DNA of 64,000 nt from JAICWY01 sp964531205 (GCA_964531205.1 CAZHGH010000003.1:1-64000); one strand, 5' to 3'. Positions 26,637 through 36,012 are shown, counted from the stretch's first letter. Made by a program: numbers and translations. The notes: generated by a model from the sequence alone, not told the origin.

Positions 26637-27937
26637 GCAGTCTCGCCGACGAGTTCCTCGATTTCTGCGACGGTTTTCGCGATGGCGGCAGTAAGATTGT
26701 CGTTGCCGCTCTCCGTGACGAGGATGTCATCCTCTATCCGGACACCGATGCCCTTAAAGCGCTCGTCGCAATCGAGATCGCGCTGCACGTAGATGCCGGG
26801 CTCAACAGTTGTCACCATGCCCGGTTCGAAAGCGCGATATCGCTCGCCGTCTGCGGTACGGTAGCGGCCGACGTCGTGCACGTCCAATCCCAGCCAGTGA
26901 CCGGAACCGTGCATGTAGTAATCGCGATAGCGCTCTTTCTCGATGTTCTCGTCCACGCTGCCTTGTAACAGACCGATGTCGAGCAACCCTTCGGTAATTA
27001 CGCGGACGCACGCATTGTGGAATTCGCGGCAGGACACGCCCGCTTTGACTTGCGCTATGCCCGCCTCTTGTGAAGCCAAAACGATGTCGTATATCGCTCG
27101 CTGCTCTGCCGTGAATCGCCCGTTAACGGGCCACGTGCGTGTAACGTCGGACGTGTACAGATCGAACTCCGAGCCGCTGTCGACCAGCAGAAGATCGCCG
27201 TCGCGCAACGCGTCGCGGTTCGTGTTGTAATGCAGAATGGTTGCGTTTTCGCCACCCGCAACGATCGACGGGTATGCAAACGTCGCGCCTGCGCGAAGAT
27301 ATTCGTATTCGATGAGCGCTTCGATCTCGTACTCGTGCAAGCCGGGCCTCGTGGCCTGCATGCCCGCCCGATGCCCTGCAGCGGTGATCGCGGCCGCACG
27401 GCGCATCTTTTCGATTTCGTAGGCTTCTTTGCGTAAGCGCAATTCGTGCAGTATAACGGCCGGCTCTACTATCTCTTCGGGCGCTCGTCCGTGGCGGTGC
27501 GCTCGAGCGCGCGCTGCCGATAGCGCGTGCTGTACGCGGCGGTCGAACGTCTCGCTATGTCCGAGCGCAAAAAATAGACGCTGCGCACCATATAGATACT
27601 CGGGTAAGCGCGAATCGAGTTCATCTAGAGCGAACGCTGCATCGACGCCGAGCTGTTCGGCCGCGTCTTGAACGCCGAGACGGCGGCCGGTCCAGATCTC
27701 TTGCGCGCGATCTTTGGGCCGCACGAAAAGAATCGTACGTTCGCGTCCGTGGTGGGGAGCAATGACAAGTACCGCATCGGGTTCGCGAAAACCGGTCAAG
27801 TAAAAGAAATCGGAATTTTGCCGGAATTCATACTCCGTGTCGTTGCTGCGCAGCCGTTCGTAGGCGGCCGGAATCACCGCAACGCCGCCGTCCAACGCAG
27901 CCGCGAGCGCGTTGCGCCGCCGATTGTAAGGTTCCAT
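26627..27937 (-). CDS. pepP: Xaa-Pro aminopeptidase, M24 family
   Basis: 436 residues. N-terminal aminopeptidase-P domain (about 1-150, with FYLTGFREPDAVLVI) and C-terminal pita-bread M24 domain. Dinuclear metal ligands are visible in DSGSEFDLYTSDVT (two Asp), HGSGHWLGLDVHD (His), VEPGIY (Glu) and RIEDD (Glu). Cleaves N-terminal residues before proline. Starts 2 nt after the SDR stop, so in one operon with it. Confidence 0.93.
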   Translation of the reverse strand: MEPYNRRRNALAAALDGGVAVIPAAYERLRSNDTEYEFRQNSDFFYLTGFREPDAVLVIAPHHGRERTILFVRPKDRAQEIWTGRRLGVQDAAEQLGVDAAFALDELDSRLPEYLYGAQRLFFALGHSETFDRRVQHALSAARARAHRHGRAPEEIVEPAVILHELRLRKEAYEIEKMRRAAAITAAGHRAGMQATRPGLHEYEIEALIEYEYLRAGATFAYPSIVAGGENATILHYNTNRDALRDGDLLLVDSGSEFDLYTSDVTRTWPVNGRFTAEQRAIYDIVLASQEAGIAQVKAGVSCREFHNACVRVITEGLLDIGLLQGSVDENIEKERYRDYYMHGSGHWLGLDVHDVGRYRTADGERYRAFEPGMVTTVEPGIYVQRDLDCDERFKGIGVRIEDDILVTESGNDNLTAAIAKTVAEIEELVGETACA

Positions 27938-27939
27938 AG

Positions 27940-28959
27940 TCAGGCTATTTGGTTATACTCGCGCTCCGCCTTCTTGCCGAGTATAGTGAGCGGAGACTCA
28001 GTAAGAGCGGTCGCGCTCTCCGCGCCGCGCACTTTGCGTTGTTCGATCCCGCCGGGACCCGGTAGGAGGCGCGCGCCGAGCGCCATGAGATCCGCGGTAA
28101 AACGGGGTGCGATCCCATGCAGCAGCGAGATGATTTGGGCCGGTAGCGATAGCACGATTTCGGCGTCACCACGTACGCCTGCGTCGATAATGGCGCGGGC
28201 GGCGCTTCGCGCACCGATCGAAAATCCCGGAAGTGTGTCGAACAACGTAAACCAGGTGTACTCTTTCCGGTGTTGCGCCTTAAACCACGCGTTACGCGGA
28301 CTGCCGGTGCGCATCAGCCCCGGACACACGGTCGTCACGCTGATGTGCTGTTGAGCCAGTTCGGCGCGCAGCCCTTCGGAGTACCCAACCGCTGCGAATT
28401 TGCTTGCGCAATACGCAAGGAGATGCGGAACGCTTACCTTTCCGCCGATCGACGTGATGTTAATGATGCGCCCGCCGCCTTGCCGTTTGAAAATTGGTAA
28501 CGCGCTCTCGACCGCGTAGTACGTGGCCCAAAAGTGCGTGTTCATCGCGTCCTCATAATCCTGACGCGTCAGCGAGTCCAGCGGCCCGACCGCGATCGTT
28601 CCGGCGTCATTCACAAGCATGTCTAGCCTTCCAAAGGCCTCATACGCATGTTGAATCGCGGCAGCGACTTGGCCAGGCTCGCGCACGTCGCAAGTGAGCG
28701 GCAGCACTTCCATGCCACGCTCCCGTAGGCGCTCGGCAGCACGCTCCAACGTATCCGGATTTTGCGCGCAAATTGCGACGCGCGCGCCACGCTTTCCGCA
28801 CTCCATCGCGAGCGCGAAACCGAGGCCCCGCGAAGCTCCCGTTATAAATACGCACTGACCGTTCAACGAATACTTGCACAGTGCGCGTGAAACGATTCGC
28901 GCAACAATTGGTCCGGCCAACACGACGCTTGCTGCCTTCAGTACGTTCGAGATTCGCAT
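27940..28959 (-). CDS. Short-chain dehydrogenase/reductase
   Basis: 339 residues. Classical SDR with cofactor motif TGASRGLG, NDAG, the Ser of NITSIGG and active-site YCASK. A hydrophobic N-terminal stretch (about 5-25) may anchor it to the membrane. C-terminal extension of about 70 residues ends KKAEREYNQIA. I set the start at ATG 28959; the open frame continues upstream but its extra residues have no SDR character and overlap the divergent SRPBCC gene. First gene of the SDR-pepP-epimerase-GNAT run. Substrate unknown. Confidence 0.88.
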   Translation of the reverse strand: MRISNVLKAASVVLAGPIVARIVSRALCKYSLNGQCVFITGASRGLGFALAMECGKRGARVAICAQNPDTLERAAERLRERGMEVLPLTCDVREPGQVAAAIQHAYEAFGRLDMLVNDAGTIAVGPLDSLTRQDYEDAMNTHFWATYYAVESALPIFKRQGGGRIINITSIGGKVSVPHLLAYCASKFAAVGYSEGLRAELAQQHISVTTVCPGLMRTGSPRNAWFKAQHRKEYTWFTLFDTLPGFSIGARSAARAIIDAGVRGDAEIVLSLPAQIISLLHGIAPRFTADLMALGARLLPGPGGIEQRKVRGAESATALTESPLTILGKKAEREYNQIA

Positions 28960-28996
28960 GGCGTGGCAATACCCGTATCTTGGGAAAACAAGACCC

Positions 28997-29371
28997 ATGG
29001 ATAGGCGTAATAGCACTGCGGTCTCCCTATTTGCCGCAGGAGCGGCGGCTGGATTGGCGCTTACATACGTTGCACGCAATGCTCGTGCGCGAATGCGGCG
29101 CCCGGTAAGGCAAGCAATGACGGTGTTGGCGCCGCGCGATCGCGTCGAACGGTTTATCGAATCGCGCGAACGGATCATCGAATCTCTCGGATCGAAACGC
29201 ATGCTCGGGGCTATCGAGAAGATGGAGCTTTGCGACGCCCCGGATGGCCGTGGGACCGAGATGTACTTGACGATGCGCGGCGTCGGAAAATATGCGATCA
29301 AAGACGTTTTGCGCCGAGCGAAAGCCCTGCTGGAAGCCGGTGAAATTCCGACAGGAAGGAGATACGCGTGA
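28997..29371 (+). CDS. Membrane-anchored fragment resembling the C-terminus of SRPBCC/cyclase-dehydrase proteins
   Basis: 124 residues from ATG 28997. One hydrophobic segment (about 8-28), then a short domain ending RGTEMYLTMRGVGKYAIKD and LLEAGEIPTG. The RGTE and LLEAGEIPT blocks are familiar from the end of SRPBCC proteins that often precede zinc alcohol dehydrogenases, but most of the lipid-binding helix-grip core is missing. Either a reduced member or a remnant. Its stop overlaps the start of the dehydrogenase (GTGA), so the pair is coupled. Confidence 0.65.
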   Translation: MDRRNSTAVSLFAAGAAAGLALTYVARNARARMRRPVRQAMTVLAPRDRVERFIESRERIIESLGSKRMLGAIEKMELCDAPDGRGTEMYLTMRGVGKYAIKDVLRRAKALLEAGEIPTGRRYA

Positions 29372-30606
29372 AAGCCCTGGTTTGGAACGCTCCGCACGAC
29401 GTGAGCGTCGAACGCGTGAAAGATCCGGAAATCCTGAATCCGCGTGACGCTATTCTTCGCGTAACCGCAACAGCGATTTGCGGTTCGGACTTGCATCTGT
29501 ACAACGGCTTCATGCCGACGATGAAGCCCGGGGACGTGCTCGGTCACGAATTCATGGGCGTCGTCGAAGCAGTTGGTCCGGGTGTGCGTACGATTCGGCC
29601 GGGCGATCGCGTCGTCGTGCCATTCAATATTGCTTGCGGAAACTGCGAGCCGTGCGTGCGCGACCAATGGGCTCTGTGCGATAACTCCAATCCAAACGCC
29701 GGCATGGCGGAGCGCCTCTACGGTTATTCATGCGCCGGACTCTTCGGATACTCGCATCTTTTTGGCGGATATTCGGGCGGACAAGCAGAGTTCGTGCGCG
29801 TGCCGTTTGCCGACGTGGGATGCTTTGCGGTTCCGGCCGATCTCGACGACGAACGCGCGCTGTATTTAAGCGACATTTTCCCGACCGGATATATGGCGGC
29901 GGAAAATTGCGACATCAAGCAGGGCGACGTCATTGCCGTTTTCGGATGCGGGCCTGTAGGACAATTTGCGATTCGAAGCGCGATAATGCTCGGTGCAGGG
30001 CAAGTTATTGCGATCGACCGCATTCCAGAACGTTTAGAAATGGCGTCTGAGGCAGGTGCGCAACCACTGGATTTCGATCGTTACAATGTGCTCGAGGCGC
30101 TGTATGAGATGACGGGCGGACGTGGTCCGGACGCGTGCATCGATTGCGTGGGAATGGAGGCGCACGGCGGCGCCGTCCCCGACGTCATTTTGGATAAAGC
30201 AAAGCAAAGCGTGCGTTTGGGCCTCGATCGCGCGCACGTGCTACGCCTTGCGATTCAAGCGGTCGGCAAGGGCGGCACGCTCTCGGTTCCCGGCGTGTAC
30301 GGCGGCTTCATCGACATGATGCCGATGGGTGCGCTGTTTGAAAAGGGCGTCCAAGTGCGCACCGGGCAGACGCACACGCACCGCTACGTGCGGCCATTGA
30401 TGGATCGGATGCGCCGGGGCGAGATCGATCCGTCATTCATTATTACGCACCGTGGAACGCTTGACGACGCGCCGAAGTTCTACGAATTCATGGCCAAGCA
30501 TGAGGACGCGTTTGTGAAATCGTTTATCCGTCCGGCGGCGTTCACGCAAGGCGAAGTCACACGGTACGACATTTACAGCGAGGAGATCACGATAACGCCG
30601 AGTTAA
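29368..30606 (+). CDS. Zinc-dependent alcohol dehydrogenase (formaldehyde-dehydrogenase-like MDR)
   Basis: 412 residues. MDR family: catalytic zinc residues in AICGSDLHLYNG and GHEFMGVVEAVG, structural zinc cysteines in CGNCEPCVRDQWALC, Rossmann loop FGCGPVGQFA. Domain order and length fit glutathione-independent FdhA-like/threonine-dehydrogenase-like enzymes. Substrate uncertain. Translationally coupled to the SRPBCC-like gene and followed 9 nt later by the MFS gene. Confidence 0.9.
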   Translation: MKALVWNAPHDVSVERVKDPEILNPRDAILRVTATAICGSDLHLYNGFMPTMKPGDVLGHEFMGVVEAVGPGVRTIRPGDRVVVPFNIACGNCEPCVRDQWALCDNSNPNAGMAERLYGYSCAGLFGYSHLFGGYSGGQAEFVRVPFADVGCFAVPADLDDERALYLSDIFPTGYMAAENCDIKQGDVIAVFGCGPVGQFAIRSAIMLGAGQVIAIDRIPERLEMASEAGAQPLDFDRYNVLEALYEMTGGRGPDACIDCVGMEAHGGAVPDVILDKAKQSVRLGLDRAHVLRLAIQAVGKGGTLSVPGVYGGFIDMMPMGALFEKGVQVRTGQTHTHRYVRPLMDRMRRGEIDPSFIITHRGTLDDAPKFYEFMAKHEDAFVKSFIRPAAFTQGEVTRYDIYSEEITITPS

Positions 30607-30615
30607 AATGGAGGT

Positions 30616-31812
30616 GTGAGCCGCTTTAATCTCAGAGGCCTTATCGGCATAAGCTTCGCCCACGGCGCCAGCGACTTTTATTCGGGGATGGTGCCGCTGT
30701 TGATTTTTGCAATCGTCAGCGCGCACCATCTTTCGCCGCTGTATCAAGGCGCAATCGGCTTCCTCTGGTATCTCACAAGTTCGATCGTGCAACCGGTTTT
30801 TGGTGCCTACTCCGATCGCGCCGGAAGGTGGTGGTTTCTTCCCGCGTCCGTTGGACTCACGGCCGTTGCGGTTTCGTTCATCGGCATATCGCCCGGCCTC
30901 GCCGTTCTTTCATTGCTTATTGTCGCGGGTGGAATCGGATCCGCCGTTATGCATCCCGAGGCCGGCAAATACGCGGCACTTCTCAGCGGTGAGCGGAAAT
31001 CCGGAGGGATTTCGATTTTTCAAATTGGCGGCGCGATTGGCTATGCTGCCGGCCCGGTAGCCATATCGGCGTTGCTGCAGCGTGAAGGGCTCCACGGCGC
31101 ACTATGGATGCTCGTCCCCGGCGCGATTGCAATCGCGATATTATTCGGAGCGATGCGTGGTATCGACTTGCACGCTCAGCGTGCACGCGAAGTGCATCAT
31201 GCCGCTCTTGCGAAAATGCCGCAAAGCGTAGATCGCGCCGGTGTCACACTGTTGGTAGCCGGCACGGCGCTGAAGTATCTGACAGGCGCCGCATTCATGA
31301 CCTATCTCCCGAATCTCATCGTCGCGCGCGGCGGAAGCATTACGGACGCCGGCTCGATCGTTACCGCGTTTCTCGCGGCCGGCGTAATCGGTCTGTACGC
31401 AGGCGGCTGGCTCGGAGACCGGTTCGGCGCAGTTGCGATTGCGGTGCTGAGTTTGGCAGCGGCGGCTCCGGCGCTTTATGCATTCTTCGCGTTCGGCGGT
31501 GCAGCCGGCATCGTCGCTTTGCTGGTGGCTAACGCTCTTCTGAACGTGCAGAGCGCTCCAAGCGTCGTAATCGTTCAGCGCATGCTGCCGCGCAATCTGG
31601 GTATGGCGCTCGGTCTCATGAACGGGGTTGCTTTCGGCGCCGGTTCCGCTTTGGTTACTGCCGTAGGTTTCGGCGTGGCGCGAATTGGGCCATCCGAGAC
31701 ATTGTTGCAAATTAGCGCGCTTCCGCTCTTTTGCGCGGCTACCTATTGGATTGCCGGACGGCGTTTAAACGGCGTTTACGCGAAGGCTTCCAGCAGCGCC
31801 GTTGCTTCGTGA
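30616..31812 (+). CDS. MFS transporter, fosmidomycin-resistance (Fsr)-like
   Basis: 398 residues with about 12 hydrophobic segments. The N-terminal ISFAHGASDFYSGMVPLLIF resembles Fsr-type exporters. MFS loop AYSDRAGRWWF between TM2 and TM3, and HPEAGKYAALLSG after TM4. GTG 30616 is the only start that keeps TM1, but its GGAGG (30610-30614) is only 1 nt away, unusually tight. A three-codon ATG-GAG-GTG-TGA reading lies across it. The 3' end overlaps the convergent terpene-synthase gene by 37 nt. Export substrate unknown. Confidence 0.85.
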   Translation: MSRFNLRGLIGISFAHGASDFYSGMVPLLIFAIVSAHHLSPLYQGAIGFLWYLTSSIVQPVFGAYSDRAGRWWFLPASVGLTAVAVSFIGISPGLAVLSLLIVAGGIGSAVMHPEAGKYAALLSGERKSGGISIFQIGGAIGYAAGPVAISALLQREGLHGALWMLVPGAIAIAILFGAMRGIDLHAQRAREVHHAALAKMPQSVDRAGVTLLVAGTALKYLTGAAFMTYLPNLIVARGGSITDAGSIVTAFLAAGVIGLYAGGWLGDRFGAVAIAVLSLAAAAPALYAFFAFGGAAGIVALLVANALLNVQSAPSVVIVQRMLPRNLGMALGLMNGVAFGAGSALVTAVGFGVARIGPSETLLQISALPLFCAATYWIAGRRLNGVYAKASSSAVAS

Positions 31813-32843
31813 TCGAGGCGCTGTTGCGCGATCTTCCGGTGCGTTAAATAGAATAGCGCCATGATGCGCATCGTAAACCGGTGCGCCCGCGGAAATGTGA
31901 GCTGCGAAAAAGCAGATTGTGCGCGCGCTGCAAGCGTATGCACGCGATTGCGAAACGCTTCCGCATCCGGATAAAACGAGATCCAGTTCAGATCGCCGTG
32001 GTCGCCGTCTTCGTATTGATCGATAAATGAATCGAACAGGACGTGCAGCGCAGAAAGCGCCGGAAAGTACGCGGCATACGTATCGCCGATCCGTTCGAAA
32101 TCGCTGCAGAATGCAGCATAGAGCGGTGCGTACGCGTGAAATTGCGATCCGGCTGCGGCGCCGAATTCCCACCAACTCAGATCTCCGAAGCGCCGGCCGT
32201 TCTCTTCGAACCATTTTACGCATGCTGCTTCACGCTCTCCGGGCGGGAGGTGGCTATAGGTTTGCGTGTCGGCGTAGAGTTGCGCCGCTTCGCGAAAGTA
32301 TGGTACGAGCAGTTCGTGATCGCCTAAGCGCGCGAGCCCGTGGCGCACGCGCCGCACGAGCGCGCGCAAGTAATCGCCGTCATCCCCCGGCGGCCCGTAC
32401 GCATAATAGTCGTGCAAAGGACGCGCGGGATCGAGTGCATCCGCCAACGCTTCGTGCAGTTGACGGAACGCCTTAGGTTCCGTTTCAGGGTGACGATCGC
32501 ACAAACAATCGAGAAAGTCGTAGATAGTCTCGAGCGGCGCGACGATATCGACGTAATGCTCGCGAGCGCCGCTTGGAAGAAATGTCGCCAAAATACACGC
32601 GCCTGCAACGTGATAGGCTTTGCCGCGCAAGCTCGAGAGCGCTTGCGCGCGAAGTTCGTCGTCCGGTATGCGAAGCGCAAGATCCTCGATGCGCGCAAGC
32701 GCGCTCCGCGCGAGCGGTACCACGTGCACCAGAAAGGTTCGGAGATCGAAAGCGTCGTCAAGCCCGCCGCTCAGTAAAAACGCAAGGCGCCTGGGGCCAA
32801 ACAGAACGCTTTTGATGGCCCAGTTGATATCCTCGGAGAGCAC
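31776..32843 (-). CDS. DUF2600 terpene cyclase, tetraprenyl-beta-curcumene synthase (YtpB)-like
   Basis: 355 residues, all helical. Family markers are visible: GREHYVDIVAPLETIYD-like SGAREHYVDIVAPLETIYD (91-109), D109-FLDCLCDR117 and D275-QYEDGDHGDLNW287, which replace the classic DDxxD/NSE of terpene synthases. YtpB of Bacillus makes sesquarterpenes or beta-farnesene from long-chain all-E prenyl diphosphates. GTG start 3 nt after the glcE stop, so it is the last gene of glcD-glcE-DUF2600. Product unknown; a C15-C35 terpene is likely from family knowledge. Confidence 0.88.
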   Translation of the reverse strand: MLSEDINWAIKSVLFGPRRLAFLLSGGLDDAFDLRTFLVHVVPLARSALARIEDLALRIPDDELRAQALSSLRGKAYHVAGACILATFLPSGAREHYVDIVAPLETIYDFLDCLCDRHPETEPKAFRQLHEALADALDPARPLHDYYAYGPPGDDGDYLRALVRRVRHGLARLGDHELLVPYFREAAQLYADTQTYSHLPPGEREAACVKWFEENGRRFGDLSWWEFGAAAGSQFHAYAPLYAAFCSDFERIGDTYAAYFPALSALHVLFDSFIDQYEDGDHGDLNWISFYPDAEAFRNRVHTLAARAQSAFSQLTFPRAHRFTMRIMALFYLTHRKIAQQRLDHEATALLEAFA

Positions 32844-32846
32844 CCG

Positions 32847-34064
32847 TTAGATACCGCCGACGAACCGTCCCGGATTCAGCGTACCGTGCGGATCGAACTG
32901 CCGTTTCATGGTACGCATTTTCTCGATCGACTGCGGATCTTGGCCCCAAGCGCGCAGGGCCGCGCGAATCGGCGCGTCGCCGGCAATAATAACGCTCCGT
33001 GGCTCCAAGGCGCGGATCTCGTCATCGCACGACTCGATCTTTTCGGCGAATGCGCGGCTGTCGCGTTCGCTTACCCGGATAAATACATCGCCGTTCATGA
33101 TGTCGAGCAGCACATCGGTAAACAGCTGAAAACGGTTCGCTGTGTCGCGCAACTCTACAGCGCGGGTTTCCGCGGTGGCGGGCATTCCAAGGGAACGATA
33201 CGTGACCGATCGCTCGCCGATACTCTCAATGCATGCGTCGAGCACGCGCTCAAAACTTTCGCCCGCACCTGCATCAACGATAATCGTTTCCGGCACGCCG
33301 GCGCGCCCGAGGGCCGAACGCAAGTCGCGCGTTGCGCGATCGAGCAGCGCTTCGGAGCCTTCAAAAAGCAGAAGAAGCCGTCCATCGATGCCGTCGTGCC
33401 CATCGATACTTTTGCGGAAGCCTTCAATGCAAAATGCAGCGGCCGGTGCGATCGGCAAGGCGGCAATTTGCGCGACGGCGCGAGTTCGCGCGTTTTCAGG
33501 CAACGGCGCCAAGAATACGCGGCGGCGCGGCGGAAGCGGCAGCGTTTTGAAATTCAATTGCGTAATGACTCCCAGCGTGCCGAATGAGCCGATATACAAC
33601 TTACTCATATCGTATCCGCTGACGTTTTTAACCACCATGCCGCCTGCGTTGGCCAGCGTTCCATCCGCAAGAACGACTTGCGAGCCGATAACGAAATCGC
33701 GCGCGCGTCCGTACAGATGACGCCGCGATCCGAGCCAGCCTGCGGAAAGCGTGCCGCCTATCGTAGCTTTCCGGCGCAGCGGCGCGTCGACAGGAATGAA
33801 CTGTCCATGCTGTGCGAGTACGTCGCCGAGCGCGGCAAGACGCATGCCGGCGCGCACGGAGCACGTGAGATCGTGATACTCATGCGTGATGATGCCGTCG
33901 AGGTGCAACGTTGAAAGAACTGCGCCTGCACGCTGCACGGGCGCGCCGAATCCGCGAAGCGTTTGACCGCCCTCAATCGCGATTGCTTGGCCTTCGCGGT
34001 CGCACTCTGCAACGATCCGCCGAAGTTCGTCGACGCTTTCGGGAAGGAACCGCTGCGCGATCAT
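32847..34064 (-). CDS. glcE: Glycolate oxidase subunit GlcE-like FAD protein
   Basis: 405 residues. FAD-binding type-4 (PCMH) domain at about 5-190 with IEGGQTLRGFGAP, RKATIGGTLSAGW and KNVSGYDMSKLYIGSFGTLG, and a short C-terminal domain ending FDPHGTLNPGRF. Start ATG 34064 overlaps the glcD stop by 4 nt (ATGA). Together with GlcD it would oxidise a 2-hydroxyacid such as glycolate. The iron-sulfur subunit GlcF, normally next, is missing; a terpene synthase follows instead. Confidence 0.88.
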   Translation of the reverse strand: MIAQRFLPESVDELRRIVAECDREGQAIAIEGGQTLRGFGAPVQRAGAVLSTLHLDGIITHEYHDLTCSVRAGMRLAALGDVLAQHGQFIPVDAPLRRKATIGGTLSAGWLGSRRHLYGRARDFVIGSQVVLADGTLANAGGMVVKNVSGYDMSKLYIGSFGTLGVITQLNFKTLPLPPRRRVFLAPLPENARTRAVAQIAALPIAPAAAFCIEGFRKSIDGHDGIDGRLLLLFEGSEALLDRATRDLRSALGRAGVPETIIVDAGAGESFERVLDACIESIGERSVTYRSLGMPATAETRAVELRDTANRFQLFTDVLLDIMNGDVFIRVSERDSRAFAEKIESCDDEIRALEPRSVIIAGDAPIRAALRAWGQDPQSIEKMRTMKRQFDPHGTLNPGRFVGGI

Positions 34065-35446
34065 CGCGCCTGCACTTCGCCGCAACCGACACCCGCCGGA
34101 AAGATTTTCTCCGGATTCAAGCGCCGCTTCGGATCGAAAACATCGCGCACGCGCGCCATCGTTGCGAGATCGTCCGTCGTGAAGATACGCGTCAGCGTAC
34201 CACGCTTTTCGTAGCCAATCCCGTGTTCGCCGCTGATCGTGCCGCCGAGTTCTACCGCGGCCTGTAAGATGTCGTTACCGGCGTCAATGACGGACGCCAC
34301 CTGACGCGTATCGCTGCGATCGTACATCAACAACGGATGCAAATTACCGTCGCCGGCGTGGAAGACGTTCGCAACTTTTATATGACGCGTCTCGCATGCG
34401 GTCTCAACGGCGCTAAGCGCCTGCGGCAGCTTCGTGCGCGGAACGACGACGTCTTGAATGTAGTAGTTGGGCGAGACGCGGCCCGTTGCGCCAAGCGCGC
34501 CTTTGCGCCCCGCCCACAGTGCTTCGCGCTCCGCCTCCGAGCGCGCGGAGCGCCACGACGTCGCACCGGCCTCGCGCGCAATCGGCGCCATCAGCGCTTC
34601 GTAAGCGTTGAGATCGTCTTCAAACCCCGCGCTTTCGATGAGGAGCACCGCGCCTGCATCGGTTGGATACCCCGAGTGAAATGCGGCTTCCACCAACTCG
34701 AGCGCGAGATGATCCATCATCTCGAGCGCCGTCGGGACGATACCGGCCCCGATAATCGCGGAAACTGCTGCGGACGCGGTGTCCACATCAGGAAATCCCG
34801 CAAGCCATACGCGTACGGCTTCGGGTTGGCGCATGAGCCGCACCCATGCCGATGCAATGATGCCCAGCGTTCCTTCACTGCCGACCAGCGCGCCGGTGAG
34901 ATCGTAACCCGATTCTTCAACCCACGTATTGAGCACGTCGCCGTTTTCGTCGACGATCTCCAGACCCAATACATGGTTTACCGTTGTGCCGTAGGAGAGA
35001 CAGTGCGGTCCGCCCGCATTCGTGCCGATGTTTCCGCCGATTGTCGACGCTTTTTGCGACGACGGATCGGGCGCATAGAATAAACCTGCATGCGCAACTC
35101 GTTTTGAAAGATCGAGATTGATGAGGCCCGGTTGCACGCGCGCCATCCGGTTTCGCGCGTCGAGCTCGAGCACGCGATTCATTCGCGCGAACGAGAAGAC
35201 GATGCCGCCTTCGGCGGGAATCGCTCCGCCGCACAAACCGGTCCCCGCCCCGCGCGCGACGATCCGCTCGCCGCAATCTTTTGCAATCTTTACAGCAGCC
35301 GCGATGTCGCGCGTCGACGAGGGCAGCACCACCGCGGTTGGGGTGCGTCCTTGCGAATATGCGTCGAAAGAGTAGACTGCAAGGTCCTCGGCTTGGCTCT
35401 TCACTGCGTCGGCGCCGAGCGCGTCGATCAGGCGCTGAACAATCAC
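34061..35446 (-). CDS. glcD: FAD-linked oxidase, glycolate oxidase subunit GlcD-like
   Basis: 461 residues. PCMH FAD-binding domain (RGAGTGLCGGAIP, ASTIGGNIGTNAGGPHCLSYG) and FAD-oxidase C-terminal domain with HAGDGNLHP and GEHGIG. GTG 35446 start, weak AAGAAG upstream. Oxidises a 2-hydroxyacid (glycolate or D-lactate) with transfer of electrons to quinone in known systems. First gene of glcD-glcE-terpene synthase; divergent from the PilZ gene. Confidence 0.92.
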   Translation of the reverse strand: MIVQRLIDALGADAVKSQAEDLAVYSFDAYSQGRTPTAVVLPSSTRDIAAAVKIAKDCGERIVARGAGTGLCGGAIPAEGGIVFSFARMNRVLELDARNRMARVQPGLINLDLSKRVAHAGLFYAPDPSSQKASTIGGNIGTNAGGPHCLSYGTTVNHVLGLEIVDENGDVLNTWVEESGYDLTGALVGSEGTLGIIASAWVRLMRQPEAVRVWLAGFPDVDTASAAVSAIIGAGIVPTALEMMDHLALELVEAAFHSGYPTDAGAVLLIESAGFEDDLNAYEALMAPIAREAGATSWRSARSEAEREALWAGRKGALGATGRVSPNYYIQDVVVPRTKLPQALSAVETACETRHIKVANVFHAGDGNLHPLLMYDRSDTRQVASVIDAGNDILQAAVELGGTISGEHGIGYEKRGTLTRIFTTDDLATMARVRDVFDPKRRLNPEKIFPAGVGCGEVQAR

Positions 35447-35475
35447 CCGGACTTCTTTAGAAGGAACTGCACCTG

Positions 35476-35492
35476 TGGCCTTTTAACGGCCA
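35476..35492. promoter_or_regulatory. Small inverted repeat between glcD and PilZ gene
   Basis: TGGCC-TTTTAAC-GGCCA in the 53-nt divergent intergenic region. Position would suit an operator for either gene, but 5-bp arms are common by chance. Confidence 0.2.
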
Positions 35493-35499
35493 TTCCAAC

Positions 35500-36012
35500 G
35501 TGTTCTTTTTTAAAAAAAAGAAAGCGGAAAGCCGCCTTAAGCCTGCGGTACCGAGCGCTACGCAAAAACGCTCCGCTTTTCGCATGCCCGTTGAGTTCGA
35601 CGTGTTCTACACGCTCGAAGGGCGGCGCGGGCGCAGAAGCGGCAAGGCGAACGATCTTAGCGCCGGCGGTTTGCGCCTGATCTGCGACGAGGATTTCCAG
35701 AAGGGCTCCGTTCTTTTTCTGGACTTCAAGCTGCCCGACGACTTCTTAGCCAGCATGACGGTCGAAAAGGAAGTGTACGAGCAAAGTCCGTTCGGTCTAC
35801 GGCCGGAGACTGTGCGCACCCAACCGCCTGGTTTTGCGCCGATGCGCGTGAAGGCCAAGGTGCTCGTGACGTTCTTCAGCATGGACCAAAAGAAGTTCGC
35901 GCACGGCACGTCGTTCGTCGACATCGACATGAAGACGCAAGAAGAGTTGCAGCGGTTCATTCATTTGTGGCAGCTGAACTATCTCCGCACGCGCCGCGGC
36001 GACTTAGGCTAG
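35500..36012 (+). CDS. PilZ-domain c-di-GMP-binding protein
   Basis: 170 residues. PilZ signature R24-SAF-R28 ... N51-D-L-S-A-G-G57 that binds cyclic di-GMP, followed by a beta barrel and C-terminal helix (FIHLWQLNYLRTRRG). Basic N-terminus FFFKKKKAESRLK could touch membrane or nucleic acid. GTG start at a T6/A8 homopolymer with no SD; ATG 35584 would lose the RxxxR motif, so the early start is preferred. Its end overlaps the convergent namZ-like gene by 4 nt. Acts as a receptor for signals such as those made by the GGDEF protein at 40513. Confidence 0.87.
   Translation: MFFFKKKKAESRLKPAVPSATQKRSAFRMPVEFDVFYTLEGRRGRRSGKANDLSAGGLRLICDEDFQKGSVLFLDFKLPDDFLASMTVEKEVYEQSPFGLRPETVRTQPPGFAPMRVKAKVLVTFFSMDQKKFAHGTSFVDIDMKTQEELQRFIHLWQLNYLRTRRGDLG

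Noticed and set aside
28960..29667. N-terminal extension of the SDR to 575 residues
   Set aside because: It overlaps the divergent SRPBCC and alcohol dehydrogenase genes and lacks any domain signal.
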